Assembly (NCBI RefSeq): GCF_958979055.1
Contig: NC_084895.1
Coordinates: 3,923,501-3,987,500, forward strand
Direction: 5' to 3'
Origin: Alnus glutinosa
Lineage: Eukaryota > Streptophyta > Magnoliopsida > Fagales > Betulaceae
Length of the DNA: 64,000 bases
Positions 11,091-23,121 of the stretch are shown in pieces. The notes under the pieces were generated by a model, which ran no database searches, was not told the origin of the DNA, and was given only the letters and a program-made list of their open reading frames with translations. Positions within the stretch are counted from its first letter, which is position 1, and each line of letters starts with the position of its first letter. Position numbers and translations under genes: made by a program.

Positions 11091-14000
11091 ATGGATCGCC
11101 TTAGTGGTTCTGCCCATCTCATGATAGTTTCTGACCTTGATTCTACAATGGTAGATTTCCTGTTAACTTGTTTATGATGTCTTAATTCATCTTTTCATGC
11201 TATCCCTCAAGTGATTCAAATGGATTAGGGGTCTCTTGTTGCAGGTTGATCATAATGATAAAGAGAACCTCTCTCTTCTTAGATTTAATGCACTATGGGA
11301 AGCTTATTACCGTCATGATTCGTTGCTTGTATTTTCAACGGGAAGGTCCCCTACAAGTTACAAAAGGTTGAGGAATGGGAAACCTTTGTTGACCCCTGAT
11401 ATAACTATAATGTCTGTGGGAACTGAGATTACATATGGTGAATCAATGGTACCAGATACTAACTGGACACAATATCTGAACCAGAAGTGGAACAGAGACA
11501 TAGTCATACAGGAGACAGCCAAATTTCCTCAACTTACTCCTCAGGTACATTCTTATAGACTTCAGTAGTTGATATAACTTTGGCCGTCATATGGGCTGTG
11601 TGCTTAACACTATCGAGTATTATGTTATACAAGTATTATGTGAAACCATTTAAGATGATGGAGTTATTTGTAATGAATTTTCATGCATAGAATTTTTTGG
11701 GTTTGTTGCAGTCAGAAACTGAGCAACGACCTCACAAAGTTAGCTTTTTTGTGGAGGAGGCCTTGGAAATAATGGATGTTCTATCTGAACGTTTGGAGAA
11801 ACGTGGTGTAAGTATCTTTTGTTGATCCAAACATAAAAAGCTTCCTTTTCCTTATTCTTGTAGACATATATAACTAATCTTGATTTGTTCATGGCCAGTT
11901 AGATGTCAAAATAATTTATAGCAGTGGGAATCGTGGGATTGCATTGGACATATTACCACAAGGTGCTGGCAAAGGACAAGCTCTTGCATATTTGCTTAAA
12001 AATTTCAAAGTTGATGGAAAAGTTCCGATAAATACTCTTGTTTGTGGTGACTCCGGAAATGATGCTGAACTGTTCAGCGTTCCTGAAGTCTATGGTGTGA
12101 TGGTTTGTAGTCTCATAAGCATTGTTTAGTTCATCATGTACATTTTTTATGTCCTTATAATCATACATTGGATGCTTGTGATGTCAAGTGCTGCTTGTTC
12201 TTGAATATGCAGGTTAGCAACTCGCAGGAAGAATTGTTGCAGTGGTATACACAAAATGCAAAGAACAATCCTAATATAATTCATGCCACTGAGAGATGCG
12301 CGGCTGGGATCATACAAGCCGTTGGTAATTTTTGTCTGGGTCCAAATGTGTCTCCTAGAGATATTAGAGACTCCCAGAAATGCAAAGTGGACATCTTCAG
12401 TCCTGGTCATGAAGTGGTGAAGTTTTATTTCTTTTATGAGAGATGGCGACGTGCAGAAGTCGTTACATCTGAGCAGTATGTGCAAAATCTAAAGTCAGTC
12501 TTTGTAAGTGTGATCTGGTAGTAGTTTTACTAATCTTATGGAACCTTCATTCCTTTTTTAAGCATTGCTGTAGACCCAGCATTCTAGACTGCCAAGAGCC
12601 ATTTAGAAGTCCATTTGCAAAATTGAAGACTGATTTTTTTGGGTTTAAGAGTTGATAATGTTTAGTAGAATTACAGAACGCTGGAAGATGTAGAGGGGGG
12701 GGGGAGGGGGGGGGGTTGTGAAGAAACAGGTGGATTTAGGCAGTGAGACAAGAAATTATGTTCTTTGATCAATAACAAATGTGACCGGAGATAGAGAAAA
12801 ATGGAAAACTTGGATTTGTGTAGATGACCCTAAATAGCTAGGATATGGTTTGCTGCATCGAGTTAAGTGTTCTCTAATTTGTGGCAGAATCAATATCTAC
12901 CCATTTCTTTATTTCTATGGATCATGCTGTGTGCTTGTCAAGAATCAAATTTCTGGAATAGATAATTGCTTTAAATCTCAAAATATGTTTGACATAAGAG
13001 CTTTTCACGAATTATTTGATATGATTTGAACTTGGGAAGTCATTGACCCATTTTCCAAACTTAAGTGTCCTGGCTTACTTTTTGTAACGGCTTTATGTAT
13101 GGATTGTAAATTCTGACCATGCATCTCTTTTCCGTCATTACAATTTATTAAATTTGCTAAAAATCGAGCATTTCAATTACCAGTTTGCTTTTTTCTTTTT
13201 CCCTTCTATCCTCCAGTGTCCATTGGGTATCTTTGTCCATCCCTCAGGAGTTGAGCAACCTTTCCACCAGTGTATAGATTCTATGACAAAGTTGTATGGG
13301 GACAAGCAGGGGCACCGATTTCGAATATGGTTAGATCGAGTATCTTCGGCACAAATTGGTTCAGACACATGGTTGGTGAAGTTTGATAAGTGGGAATTAT
13401 CTGGTGAGGTTTGCTTGATTTAACATAATTGATATCAATATCTGAGATCATAGTCTGTTATTCTACTTTACATTTTTAGGGATGAATTGGGCTATGCTCA
13501 GCCTGGTTCAGTCCTGTTTCAGCCCTCTCTATTTGAAGCATGTCTCGGTTATGAACTCAATGCAGACTACTGATCCTAATCAGAACTGGTCCTGACTATG
13601 CTGTCCTAGACTATTCAACAAATTGTTGTCTAATCACCCAAAATTAGCCTCATCTTTTGCAACTTTCCGTGCTGTTAGTTTTTAACGCAAAATTTGTGCA
13701 TAAAGCAGATAAATGAATTTGGCTAAGACATATTATTTTTCCTAGAAAATGTACCCAAATATAAAGTTTCTTTCCATATCCCAGGTGGCAATACAAATTC
13801 TCTTTTGCCTTAGGACTGGAATAACTCCAACTCTGTCTCTCAGTGATGCAATCTTCTCTTACTTCTTTCCTTTTACCAGTATAGGAAAAATTCTATAAAT
13901 TAAGCGTTTCAGCTGTTGTCTCTTCATTTCAGTAGTTCGGATATTGCATGGATGAAATGAATGGCATTTGTTCACAGATGCCTGTTACTTATTGTTTATT

Positions 14001-14792
14001 GTGAATTTGCTATTTTTAATATTTTATTTTTCTAAAAGATGTGAAACAAAGCTCTTATGCAGTAGCATTGAAACATGTTCACATCATTATCCATGTTGCT
14101 AACTCCAACCATTGACATCTATGAATCAAATGGAAAACTATGAAAGGCAACAGCTCGTAGCTGGTTCTGTGGTTGTTGAAAAAATTTCATGGGGTTTTCT
14201 TTCCTTTTTTATTTATTTTTTATTTTTTTTATATTTTTTATTTTTCAAAAAGAAAGAAAAAATAAAAACACAAGCCTTTGCATACACAAAAATATAGGGG
14301 AAAAAAGCTTGTGCAGCAAGAGGGTGTGTATTCATTGCAGGTAGATAGAGAAAGAAAAGAACAGAGGGTGAGAGAAGTTAAGAAAATGAAATTCTCAGAT
14401 GTCATCTCACAATCAAATTGCCTAATTGACCTTTTTATTTGGATTATTTATTTTGCTAAGAAAAATTAAAGATGGCGAATGTCATGGGAATTTTTCTTGA
14501 CAAGAACACATGTTCATTGCTAAATTGTTGGTTATTCTTATAGGGGATGAGCTGCACTGCTGTGTGACCACAGTCTTATTGAGCTTAAAGGTATTACCTT
14601 AAACCAGTTGTTCTCAATCCAATTTACTAGTTCATGATTATATCAGAAAGAGCAAAAGTATGGTAATTATTTCCCATGATTTCTTGTGAGTTTTAGCAGG
14701 CTGAGGTACCAGACGGGTTCACCTGGGTTCACATGCACCAGACACGGCTGGATGGTTCAAGATCAAGAGACCAGACAGTCTTTTGTTTCTAG
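11091..14792 (+). CDS. SPP: Sucrose-6-phosphate phosphatase, 8 coding exons
   Basis: Hydrolyses sucrose-6-phosphate to sucrose and phosphate, the last step of cytosolic sucrose synthesis after sucrose-phosphate synthase. Coding exons: 11091-11150, 11245-11544, 11712-11807, 11899-12102, 12213-12503, 13217-13403, 14544-14590, 14700-14792. All introns are GT-AG and the frame stays open, giving 425 aa, the usual family length. The start is MDRLSGSA, the conserved family N-terminus. HAD phosphatase motifs are intact: motif I D15-L-D17-S-T (nucleophile and acid/base aspartates), motif II S51-T-G-R, motif III Lys177 in GAGKGQAL, and motif IV G202-D203-x-x-N-D207. From about residue 260 the protein matches the plant SPP C-terminal domain ([27 protein letters not shown]). 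Oddities: residue 18 is Ser where plant SPPs I recall have His; a three-residue-longer stretch (N163-RGIA) precedes LDILPQG; the last 16 residues look unlike the usual tryptophan-containing end. Identification is secure; whether this is the main isoform is unknown. Confidence 0.95.
12695..12715 (+). other. G10-A-G10 tract in SPP intron 5
   Basis: Two runs of ten G separated by one A, on the transcribed-sense strand of the intron between 12504 and 13216. Such a tract can form a G-quadruplex in DNA or pre-mRNA. It stands out in an otherwise AT-rich intron. Confidence 0.7.
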
Positions 14793-14920
14793 GTTTCCAA
14801 CTAGGTCAGCTTTATTGTCTGGACCCAATATTTTTCTCTTCATAACACGTATGTAATAGTTTTCTGCATCTAGGGCACGGCTGTTTGTTAGTTATACCTG
14901 TTAACTATGCTGGATACATC

Positions 14921-14926
14921 AATAAA
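14921..14926 (+). terminator. SPP polyadenylation signal
   Basis: AATAAA lies 129 bp after the SPP stop codon, in a plausible 3'-UTR that ends before the repeat-rich DNA from about 14980. A cleavage site some 15-30 nt further would fit plant 3' ends. Confidence 0.5.
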
Positions 14927-14979
14927 ATCATCTGATCTGCCACTGGTTTCTCAATAATTCTTCACTGTTACATGATGCT

Positions 14980-15405
14980 GTGTTGAAGTGGGTTTGATGC
15001 AGAATGAAGAAAGAATATTAGTTTAAGTTTTATTTATTTTGTAATGGTTAGTAATATTTAACGAGAATTATATCTTAAGAGTTAGAATTTAATAATGGGC
15101 TTGGCCCAAAAGTCGGTCAATTTAGAGTTAGAGTTTCTGTCAGAGAGTCTATTTAAACAGCCTTTTGTAACTTTATGATTCAGATTATGATGAATGAAAA
15201 AAAGATGTTTTCTTTGAGATACAATTTTTCACTTTATGATTCAGATTATGATGAATGAAAAAAAGATGTTTTCTTTGAGATACAATTTTTCTTATCTTTT
15301 GGTGGTGAGACTCTGCCAAGGCCAGTGAGATTCTGGTTCAACCCCTTCTTATCGTTATTAACGTAAGATTTATCTTTATTTTCTGTTGTTATTTATCTAT
15401 TTTGT
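14980..15405 (+). repeat. Possible solo LTR with an internal 61-bp tandem duplication
   Basis: The stretch has LTR-like features: a TGTTGAAGTGGG start, a TATTTAAAC promoter-like block near 15150 and a following short leader. Within it 15170-15230 is repeated exactly at 15231-15291. The right end is not fixed; at 15405 the sequence joins block D. No terminal duplication was found, so the LTR call is tentative, while the 61-bp repeat is certain. Confidence 0.45.
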
Positions 15406-17445
15406 GGAAATCCCTTCTATCCTGCGTCATGGCAATAGTTCACATACATACCATGACACTACTGCTCCATCTAAGAGAACGTAGCACACCAAATACTTAA
15501 TCATATTTCTCATCATAATTAACACAATATCCCTACGTGCTACCCAGCATATCACAAGGATACCGTGACCAAACCTAGATTCTTAAGAGCCAAATTATTT
15601 AGAAAGATGCTTATAGGAAAAGAAAGTCTGCTGTTTTAGTTTAGTTAGTTAAGCCAATTTCTGCATGTTTGCCTCTTAAACCCTGACAGCTTACAGAAAG
15701 TTGAACTGGAGAAGTCAGGACTCAGGAATCCATATTTGAAAGGTTGTAGGCATAAAAAGTTCTAGCAATTTTGAAAGGACTTGTGTTTTGGGGCCAGCAG
15801 AAACACTCTGAAGCCCAGTTACAGATAATAAGTAGAACCTACAGAACAAAAAAGATAACCAATTCAAAAACAATAAATGGACTATTGCAATTATGAGCAG
15901 GTCTTCTGTGGAGATGTGCAGATTTGATGTGTCTATCAGAAGAAACTCGTTATCTGACATCTTGGGAAATAGTATTGAGTAGCCATTCTTCATCTTTGAA
16001 TCAGTTCACATGATTGCTGAGGAAAAAAGGAAATAAAGAAAAACAAATCTGTTTGCATGATTGTGTGCATTCCTCTCTATTCATATGTGGGAGATATGTT
16101 CCATCAAATCCAGTTTCAAGAGCAAAACAAGAAGAGATTTTGCTTTCCAGTTGCTTTGAGCCCATCTGATTTCTGCATTCCATTCATCAGTAGAACAAAC
16201 ATCCTTGATTTACCCAGTAGGTATGATCCTCCTCCTCTGGGCTTGGTACCATATGTTCACACTAGCAGTTTGGCATTTTCATGGCTGACTCTTGACCATA
16301 GTTGCGCAGTAGGGGACCATCTGGATGATTGGCATTTCACAAACACCCTGTCACCAAAAAAAGAAAAAGAAAAAAGGTATGGCCAGTAGAGCCTGGCTAT
16401 GAAGGTCAAACTCCATGACCCCCTTAAGATTAACTGCTGGGTATAAAAATAGTGGCCTTGAGGAATTGGGGATCACAATTCTTCATGAGCCGGTGCTGGC
16501 CTTGAGGCCTGGGACTCTTTAGGTGGGCCGGTACTGGCCTCGAGGCCTGAGATTTTTTAGATGGCTGGCGTTTGAGTGAGATTATTCCAAACAATGCTCA
16601 AGTTCTTGAAAAATAATTTTTCGTTTGCGTCAAATACTGAAAATTTTTCCTGAAAAATAATTTTCTTGAAAACATTTTACATCAAAACAAAAGAAAATCT
16701 CAGGATGTCAGATTCTTGTTCCAGAAAAGCAACTAATACATAGAGGTCTGCTGCAAAACCACAAACATGGAACATAAAAAACAGATCAAGACAATAAAAA
16801 AAATAAAAATAAAAAATAAAAATTCAAAGCTTATTTATTTATTTTTTTTATCAGGGTTTCCTAGGCTCACCTATAGCCAGACAGTTCCTCGGGATGGCTT
16901 ATATTGCTAAGGCTAGTGCCATAAAATGGCATTGAGGGATGGTGATCAATCTGAAACACTACCCTAAGGTTCTTCACAAAGCAATCTATGCTCTACGAGT
17001 TCTCTACAAAGAATTTAACCAAAATGATTCCCCTGATTGGATTAACGCAAATGCGTTAATGGTGAACTTTTCTTGGGAAAAGGAAATAAATTTCAAGCCC
17101 TAAGATGCATATTAAATCCCCAATCAAAATGCTTTAGAAACTATAATAAAGAATTTAGTTTTTGTTTCTCTAAATCTTAAGTTTTTGCTTCTCGATCTCT
17201 AAGAGTTTCCGCGCCAAAGGTCTAATCAATCGGTTTTACGCATTTAGAGTTCGGTCTTTAATTTGTTTTTCTATGAATGACATGGCACTTGCTGACATGG
17301 ATGCCTGACGTGGCAGATGACAAATTGTTAACTTTGACAGTAGAGTGACAGAATGTCTTATCTGAAATTTGGCAAAACTTAAAAACCTTATTCTTGAAAT
17401 TGGAAATTCAAAGACTAAATTCAAATTAGATAAAACCTAGAGACT
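15406..17445. repeat. Duplicated block D, copy 1
   Basis: A 2-kb segment repeated almost completely at 29409-31505, starting at AATCCCTT and ending near AGATAAAACCTAG. Partial pieces recur at 35817-36030, 47385-47600 and downstream of ERF-d, -e and -f (blocks AAGTCTGCTGTTTTAG and ATGACAGCTTA). Open frames on both strands are short, differ between copies and match nothing I recognise. The block may hold the decayed 3' flank of an ancestral ERF gene or another lost gene. It includes a MITE-like piece with GAAAAATAATTTT blocks near 16590-16695. Confidence 0.75.
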
Positions 17446-18449
17446 AAGTATGATTTTTCCCTCATGGTTTACGGTATCATCACTTCTCAGACTTCATTGA
17501 TCTTCTATCATAATTTTGTGATGCCCTTGAGATTATTGGATATTCATATTGTGCTGTAAAGAAATCCTAAGTCGGTTGATTGTGTGCTTGGTTATGGACC
17601 TTATGGTATATGTACTTGTAGGCTATCACCCATTAGCTTAAACCATAGGATTCGATGCTAAAGCATGGTTTCAAAACTAGGAGTGTGAACTAGCCTATTC
17701 GGCACATTTTTAAACAAATTATCCTATTTGATAATGGGTTTGAAATAAAGAATTGTCAGTTTGAAAACATTAAAAAAAAAAAAAAAAAAAATGCTTTCAC
17801 GCAACAGACGAGTGATGTTTCTTTAAAAATGCATGATTTTAAAGATAGTTTAAGTCACTAGTTCTTCAAACCGCTGATTTTACTAAACCCTTTTTTTTTT
17901 TTTTTTTTTTTTTAAAAAAATCATATTTTTATTAATTGCGTTTTGAAAATATTATTTTTTCAAACAGTTAGTTTTGAAATCGATAAACCCAAACAGACTT
18001 ATTTTTGGACTCCATGTACTTGGTTATTTGTCTTGATTCCAATTTCTATTAGGCTTGAAAGTTAGAGTGGTTAGGGAATCCACGTTCGTTGAGTTTGAAT
18101 TTGATTGTGGGTTTATGCATTAGAAAAATGCTACGTGCACTCTCACGTGCACATTCTAAGATATGACAGTAAAAATTACTATTGAGTCCTATTTTAATTT
18201 TTTTTTTTTTTAATTTTTTTTTTTTTTTAATGTTTAGAGAAAAGGCAAAGGCTTGTTTCTATTTCATAGCCTACCTCACACATCTTATTATATAGGTTTT
18301 AAGAAATATAACAATGACCAAAATACCCACAACCCTAATAACTCTAGCAAACCTTTATAACTCTTCTAACACTCTTTTTTTCAAGCTGGAGCATTTATAT
18401 ATATATAAGCCCAATTATTATTATTATTATTATTATTATTTTTGAAAAA
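17446..18449. other. Gene-free DNA with paralogous fragments
   Basis: 17990-18115 is a relative of 53480-53600 and 61900-62025 (shared ACTCCATGTACTTGGTTATT). There are A and T homopolymers near 17771 and 17890 and an (ATT)n microsatellite at about 18415-18440. No gene seen. Confidence 0.6.
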
Positions 18450-21400
18450 AGCAAACAATTAGACCGGGCAATTGCAAACAAGGAATGGTGTGAGCTTTAT
18501 GGTGAGGCAGATGTGCTTGTGCTAGTAGGTCGAAGCTTTGATCATAATCCTATCCTCATTTCATTTTTTCAATCTGAGGCTAATAGATGGAAAAAGCGTT
18601 CCAATTTTCAAGTAGAAGCAAGTTAGTCGATGCATGCAGATTATAGAGAGATTGTTAAAACCACCTGGAAGGAACAGCCAAGGCCGGGAAATATGTGGGG
18701 AGTTGTGCAAGGGAAACTCAAAAGATGCCAACAAACATTGCAGACATGGGTTAAAAAAATGTGAATTTGACAGAGGATGTAATCAAGCAAAATTCCAAGG
18801 AGCTGGTTGACAAACAACAGCAGGATGGGCCAACTGATTTAGCCGGCATACAAAAAATTCAAGATGAATTGCATGGGCTAATGGAACAGGAGGACTTAAA
18901 ATGGAGGCAACGAGCGAAAGAGAACTAGCTAAAACATGGTGACCGCAATACCAAATACTTTCACGCTTGCGCTAATCAAAGGTGCAAAGGGAACATGATT
19001 GTGCAAATCCAAGATGAAAGCGGTAGGTTGTGTGACCTGTTTAATGATAATAAAGAGGAATCTCATGTAAATACCATGGAATAAGGTTTGATCCTATTCG
19101 TGGGGATTCTGTAAATATTCCATTCCAAAAATAAAAAGTTCGAAACAATTGGTATTTTTTTTTTTTTTTTTTTTTGGAGATCGGATGCGGTTACTACGAA
19201 TGATGACATTGCCAATCCCTTCATCCAATATTATCATCACTTATTCATTAGAGCAGAGCAAAATAACATTGGGAGTTGTATTCATGCCATTGAAAGAAAA
19301 TTCAGCCAAGATATGAACTTGAAGCTCCTATCCAAATTCAGATCAATCAAGCGCTAAATCAGATGTAGCCTTTGAAAGAACCTGGGCCAGATGGTTTTGC
19401 GGCTTGCTTTTATCAACAAAACTGGGCGACAGTTGGTGAGGAGGTATGTAAAGGTATACTTTGTTTCCTAAATTCTGGACAATTGGATGAACAGATTAAT
19501 GTTACAAACATTGCTCTTATTCCTAAAGTGAAAAAACCCACGCATGTCTCAGAATTTCGTCCTATTAGCCTCAACAATGTGATTTATAAATTGATTTCCA
19601 AGGTTCTAGCCAACCGTTTAAAAGAGGTACTTCCCACATTAGCTCTGTTAACCAGAGTGCTTTTATCCCTGGAAGATTGATATTTGATAACATCCCGGCA
19701 GCTTATGAAACTCTTCATTCCATGCAGATCAGATTGTGGGGTAAAGTGGGGTATATGGGAATAAAGCTCGATATGAGCAAAGCTTATGACAGGGTGGAGT
19801 TGGACTTCATTGAAGCAGTTATGAGGAAAATGGAATTTGCTAGCAGATGGATAAGGCTAATCCTGACATGCATCCGAACGGTTTCTTATGGTATTGTGGT
19901 GAATGGCCAACCAGCAGGTAGAATTGTACCTTCCAGAGGAATCAGGCAAGGGGATCCTATGTCTCCTTATATTTTCATTATGTGCGTTGAAGCTTTGAGT
20001 TCTCTTCTTCACCATGCAGAGACGTCAGGTTGCATTAATGGCATCCCAACTTCTAAGCGGGGCCCTCGACTTAGTCATTTATTATTTGTAGATGACAATT
20101 TGTTATTTTGTAAGGCAAACTCTGTGGAATGACGCAGATTAATGAGATTGCTAGAGAAGTATGAAATTGCATCTAGCCAAAAGCTCAATAAGGCTAAAAC
20201 TTCTATCTTCTTCAGCATGAATACAAGTCCAGAAAGGCGACATGAGATTTCCCATCTATTATGCTTTCAAGTCACGCATAGGTGTGAGAAGTACCTTGGG
20301 CTACCTACACTTGTGGGGAAGTCTCGCTCCCAGGCTTTCCAGAGTATAAAGGATAAAGTGTAGAACAGGTAACACAACTGGAAGGTTAAATTCCTTTTAC
20401 AAGCAGGGAAGAAAATCCTCTTAAAAGCTGTGATTCAAGTTAACCCTACGTACAGTATGAGCATTTTTCAACTTCACATTGGTCTTTGCAAAGAAATAAA
20501 TGGGTTGATGTAGAAGTTTTGGTGGGGGCACCAAGAGAATGAGGCCAAGATCCATTGGATGAGCTATGATCGTATGGGGGTCTGGAAAACCCAAGGGGGG
20601 TTGGATTTTAGAGATTTGGTATACTTAAATAAAGCTCTTTTGACAAAGCAATGTTGGAGACTTTTGAAGAACCCCACTTCTTTGACAACTCAGATTATTG
20701 GGGCAAAATATTATCTAAATTCAACAATTTTGGAGGCCACTATGGGTAAAAGACATTCTTTTACTTGGAGGAGCTTAATGTCTACATGCGATGTGCTTAA
20801 AATGGGCTCATTTGGCGGGTGGGGGATGGTCGAGATATTTGGATTTTGGGTGACAAATGGATTCTGGCTCCAATCTCTTTTTCTATTTAGTCTCCACATC
20901 GAGGTTTTGCGGCGGATGCAAGGGTGATGGAGCTCATCAACCAAGATACAAAGTGGTGGAACCCCAAGCTCATACATGATACTTTTTTTGAAAATGAATG
21001 ACGTAGCGGAAGACTAAGGTAACTAATCAAAGAACAGCGTCTTCGATTCTGCAAGGAGAAGCGTCTTCGTCTTCTACCCCAAAAGATAAAACAAGCCCGC
21101 AGGCTAAAAGAAAGATAAAACTCCGCAGAGTACTTGAGAGAGAATTCTCTGATTTTATAACAATTCAATTGATTCTGAGTTTTACATAATAAGCAAGCCT
21201 ATTTATAAAAGAGAAATACTTGTAGAGAAAGTAATCCTAATCCTAATAGTAATAGTAAACCTTATTCTAGTAACAATAGTAAACCTTATTCTAGTAGTAA
21301 AAGTAAAACTTATTCTAAAAGGAAAAGAAATAAATAAAGCAAATCTAGTCCTAATAAGTAAAGGAAATAAAATCTTAATTCTAATAAGGAAATAAAAATA

Positions 21401-22768
21401 AAATAAACTCTTGGCTTGACGATCAAGTCTTTCCTTTTGTACTTCCATTGTCTGCGAACAGGTAAACTTCTAATTAAACGGCTCTGCTTCAATATTATTT
21501 TTGGCATCTCTTCTATTTTCGTTTGCACTGAAAATATTATTAAATTCTGTCCTACATCAATGAAGCTCACACTATTTGTCAAATTCATTTGAGTCCTGTG
21601 CAAGCAAAATGATTCTCTAATTTGATGAGGTACATCAAATGGGGAGTTTTCTGTTAGAACTGCGTATCACATGGAAACAGAATCACAAGCTATTAGGCGT
21701 AGTGGGAGCTCTAGACAAGGTGTTGGGGATTCGGTTTGGAAGATGATTTGGAACCTAAGAGTTCCACAGGTAGTTAACATGTTTATGTGGAAAACGTGTA
21801 ATGATCTTCTCCCGACCAAGATGAATCTTTTCTGACGAGGGGTTGTCTCTAATTCTTTTTGTCTGATTTACCTGAGAGAAGACGAAATTGTAATGCATAT
21901 CTTCTGTAGTTGCCCGTCCGCCCAAGATGTATGTGGATGCAGTCCCAAAAAACTCCAAAAATGTATGAATGTGGGTTCAACTTTTATAAATATCTTTGAG
22001 GAACTTATGGGACGCTGTGATGTTCTAGACCTAGAGCTCGTGGCTGTTATGGCTCGAAAAAATTGGTTTCGTCGTAATGGGGTGGTGCATGGAGGCGATT
22101 TTACTCATCCTCAACAAGTATTCAGGGAAGCAAGTACCTCCATTGAAGATTTTAGAAGAGGGGCTAGGACAGATTTGACAACACGAAGCCCAATCCATGC
22201 AGTATCCCCCACATTATGGCAGTCACTCCCCACAGGTTTTTTTAAAGTTAATGGGGATGCAATTGTGGATAAGAAGCAGGGGTGGATTGGATATGACCTT
22301 GTTGTTAGGGATCATAAGGGGTTTGTCTTGGGTGCGCGGAGCACTACCCAATAATTTTTTAGTTACACCTAAGGTGGTTGAAGCGTTGGCAGCTCTCCAT
22401 GCTATGGAAATAAGTAAAGGGATGGGCTTTCATGATATAAGTCTAGAGGAAGATGCTTTACAAATTGTTAATGCGATAAAAGTGACCGGTAACATTTGGA
22501 GCAACTTTGGTCATATTGTAGATGACATCAAACTGGAGCTGAGACAATTGCGATCTTGGAGAATTGACCATGTTAAGCGGGATGCAAATACAACAACTCA
22601 TACCATAGCCAAAGAGGCTATTTTGTATGTCACAAATAGAGTTTGGGTTATAGAAATTCCAAATTATATTTGTGGTATTATATCTAGGGAGCTTTTGCCT
22701 TTAGGCGATTGAAGTTTATTCAATAAAGATTATCATATTTTTCAAAAAAAAAAAAAATAAAAAAAAAT
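18450..22768 (+). mobile_element. Degenerate plant LINE (L1-type), 5'-truncated
   Basis: Pieces in order: endonuclease C-terminus (LDRAIANKEWCELY from about 18453), a linker with GDRNTKYFHAC near 18940, reverse transcriptase (GPDGFAACFYQ near 19380; FRPISLNNVIYKLISKVLANR near 19555; KLDMSKAYDRVE near 19767; GIRQGDPMSPYIF near 19945; FVDDNLLF near 20090, where most LINEs have FADD), zf-RVT region with CSCP near 21905, and RNase H (about 22230-22690). A tail follows with CAATAAAGATTATC and an A-rich run from about 22744. Many stops and frameshifts (for example near 19678, 20132 and 22351) show it cannot encode a working protein. It is interrupted by the solo LTR at 20999-21559. Its 3' part recurs at 32090-32657, so it was in place before the ERF unit was duplicated. 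Confidence 0.9.
20999..21559 (-). mobile_element. Solo LTR inserted in the LINE
   Basis: 561 bp, starting TGACGTAG and ending CCTACATCA, flanked by a perfect 5-bp duplication ATGAA (20994-20998 and 21560-21564). Read on the minus strand it has a TATA box (TTTTATAAATAGG), so the LTR is oriented minus. The LINE reading resumes on the other side. No internal retrotransposon sequence is present, so this is an LTR left by recombination. Confidence 0.9.
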
Positions 22769-22879
22769 CTAGCTTCAAGCTGGAACAGCTTGGAGCACAC
22801 AATTCAAATTTTGATAAAAAAATCATGTATATTTAAAAACACACTTTTTTTTTTTTTTTTTTGCATGAAATTTAAAAAC

Positions 22880-23113
22880 TTAGATTTTCATGAGACACAT
22901 ATGTCAAGTTAAAATCGTTAGGTTTTAATTCCATTTCCCTTTATGTCACGGTGCATGTATGACAAGATGACAAGCACCACGACGTTCAAAAGCAATTTCT
23001 TTGACATAATAAATAGTGGAAGAATTGAAATGTCGTTCTGCTATGAGTCTTTGATCTGGAAGCTTCCTGGCGATGGCAAATTCCAACCGTCAGATCTAAC
23101 TCAAATTATTACG
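22880..23113 (+). promoter_or_regulatory. Distal promoter of ERF-a
   Basis: First of the related upstream regions of the ERF array. Shared blocks: TTTTCATGAGA, TCAAGTTAAAATC, TTTATGTCACGGTGCATGTA, ATAATAAATAGTGGAAGAAT, CTTCCTGGCGATGGCAAATT and ACTCAAATTATTACGATCA. In ERF-d and ERF-f the equivalent of GTCACGGTGCATG is a palindromic G-box; here it is disrupted. The region is cut off from the gene by the hAT insertion at 23122-24442 and continues at 24443-24560. Confidence 0.65.
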
Positions 23114-23121
23114 ATCAACTC

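Noticed and set aside
11944-12521. Several separate small genes around 11.2-13.4 kb
   Set aside because: They are exons of the single SPP gene; joining them at GT-AG sites gives one 425-aa phosphatase.
15715-16389. Block D frames of 60-110 aa on both strands
   Set aside because: Copies at 29768-30304 break or shorten them by indels, and no protein family is recognised.
18450-22768. Active autonomous LINE
   Set aside because: In-frame stops, several frameshifts, a solo LTR insertion and loss of the 5' part rule out a working element.
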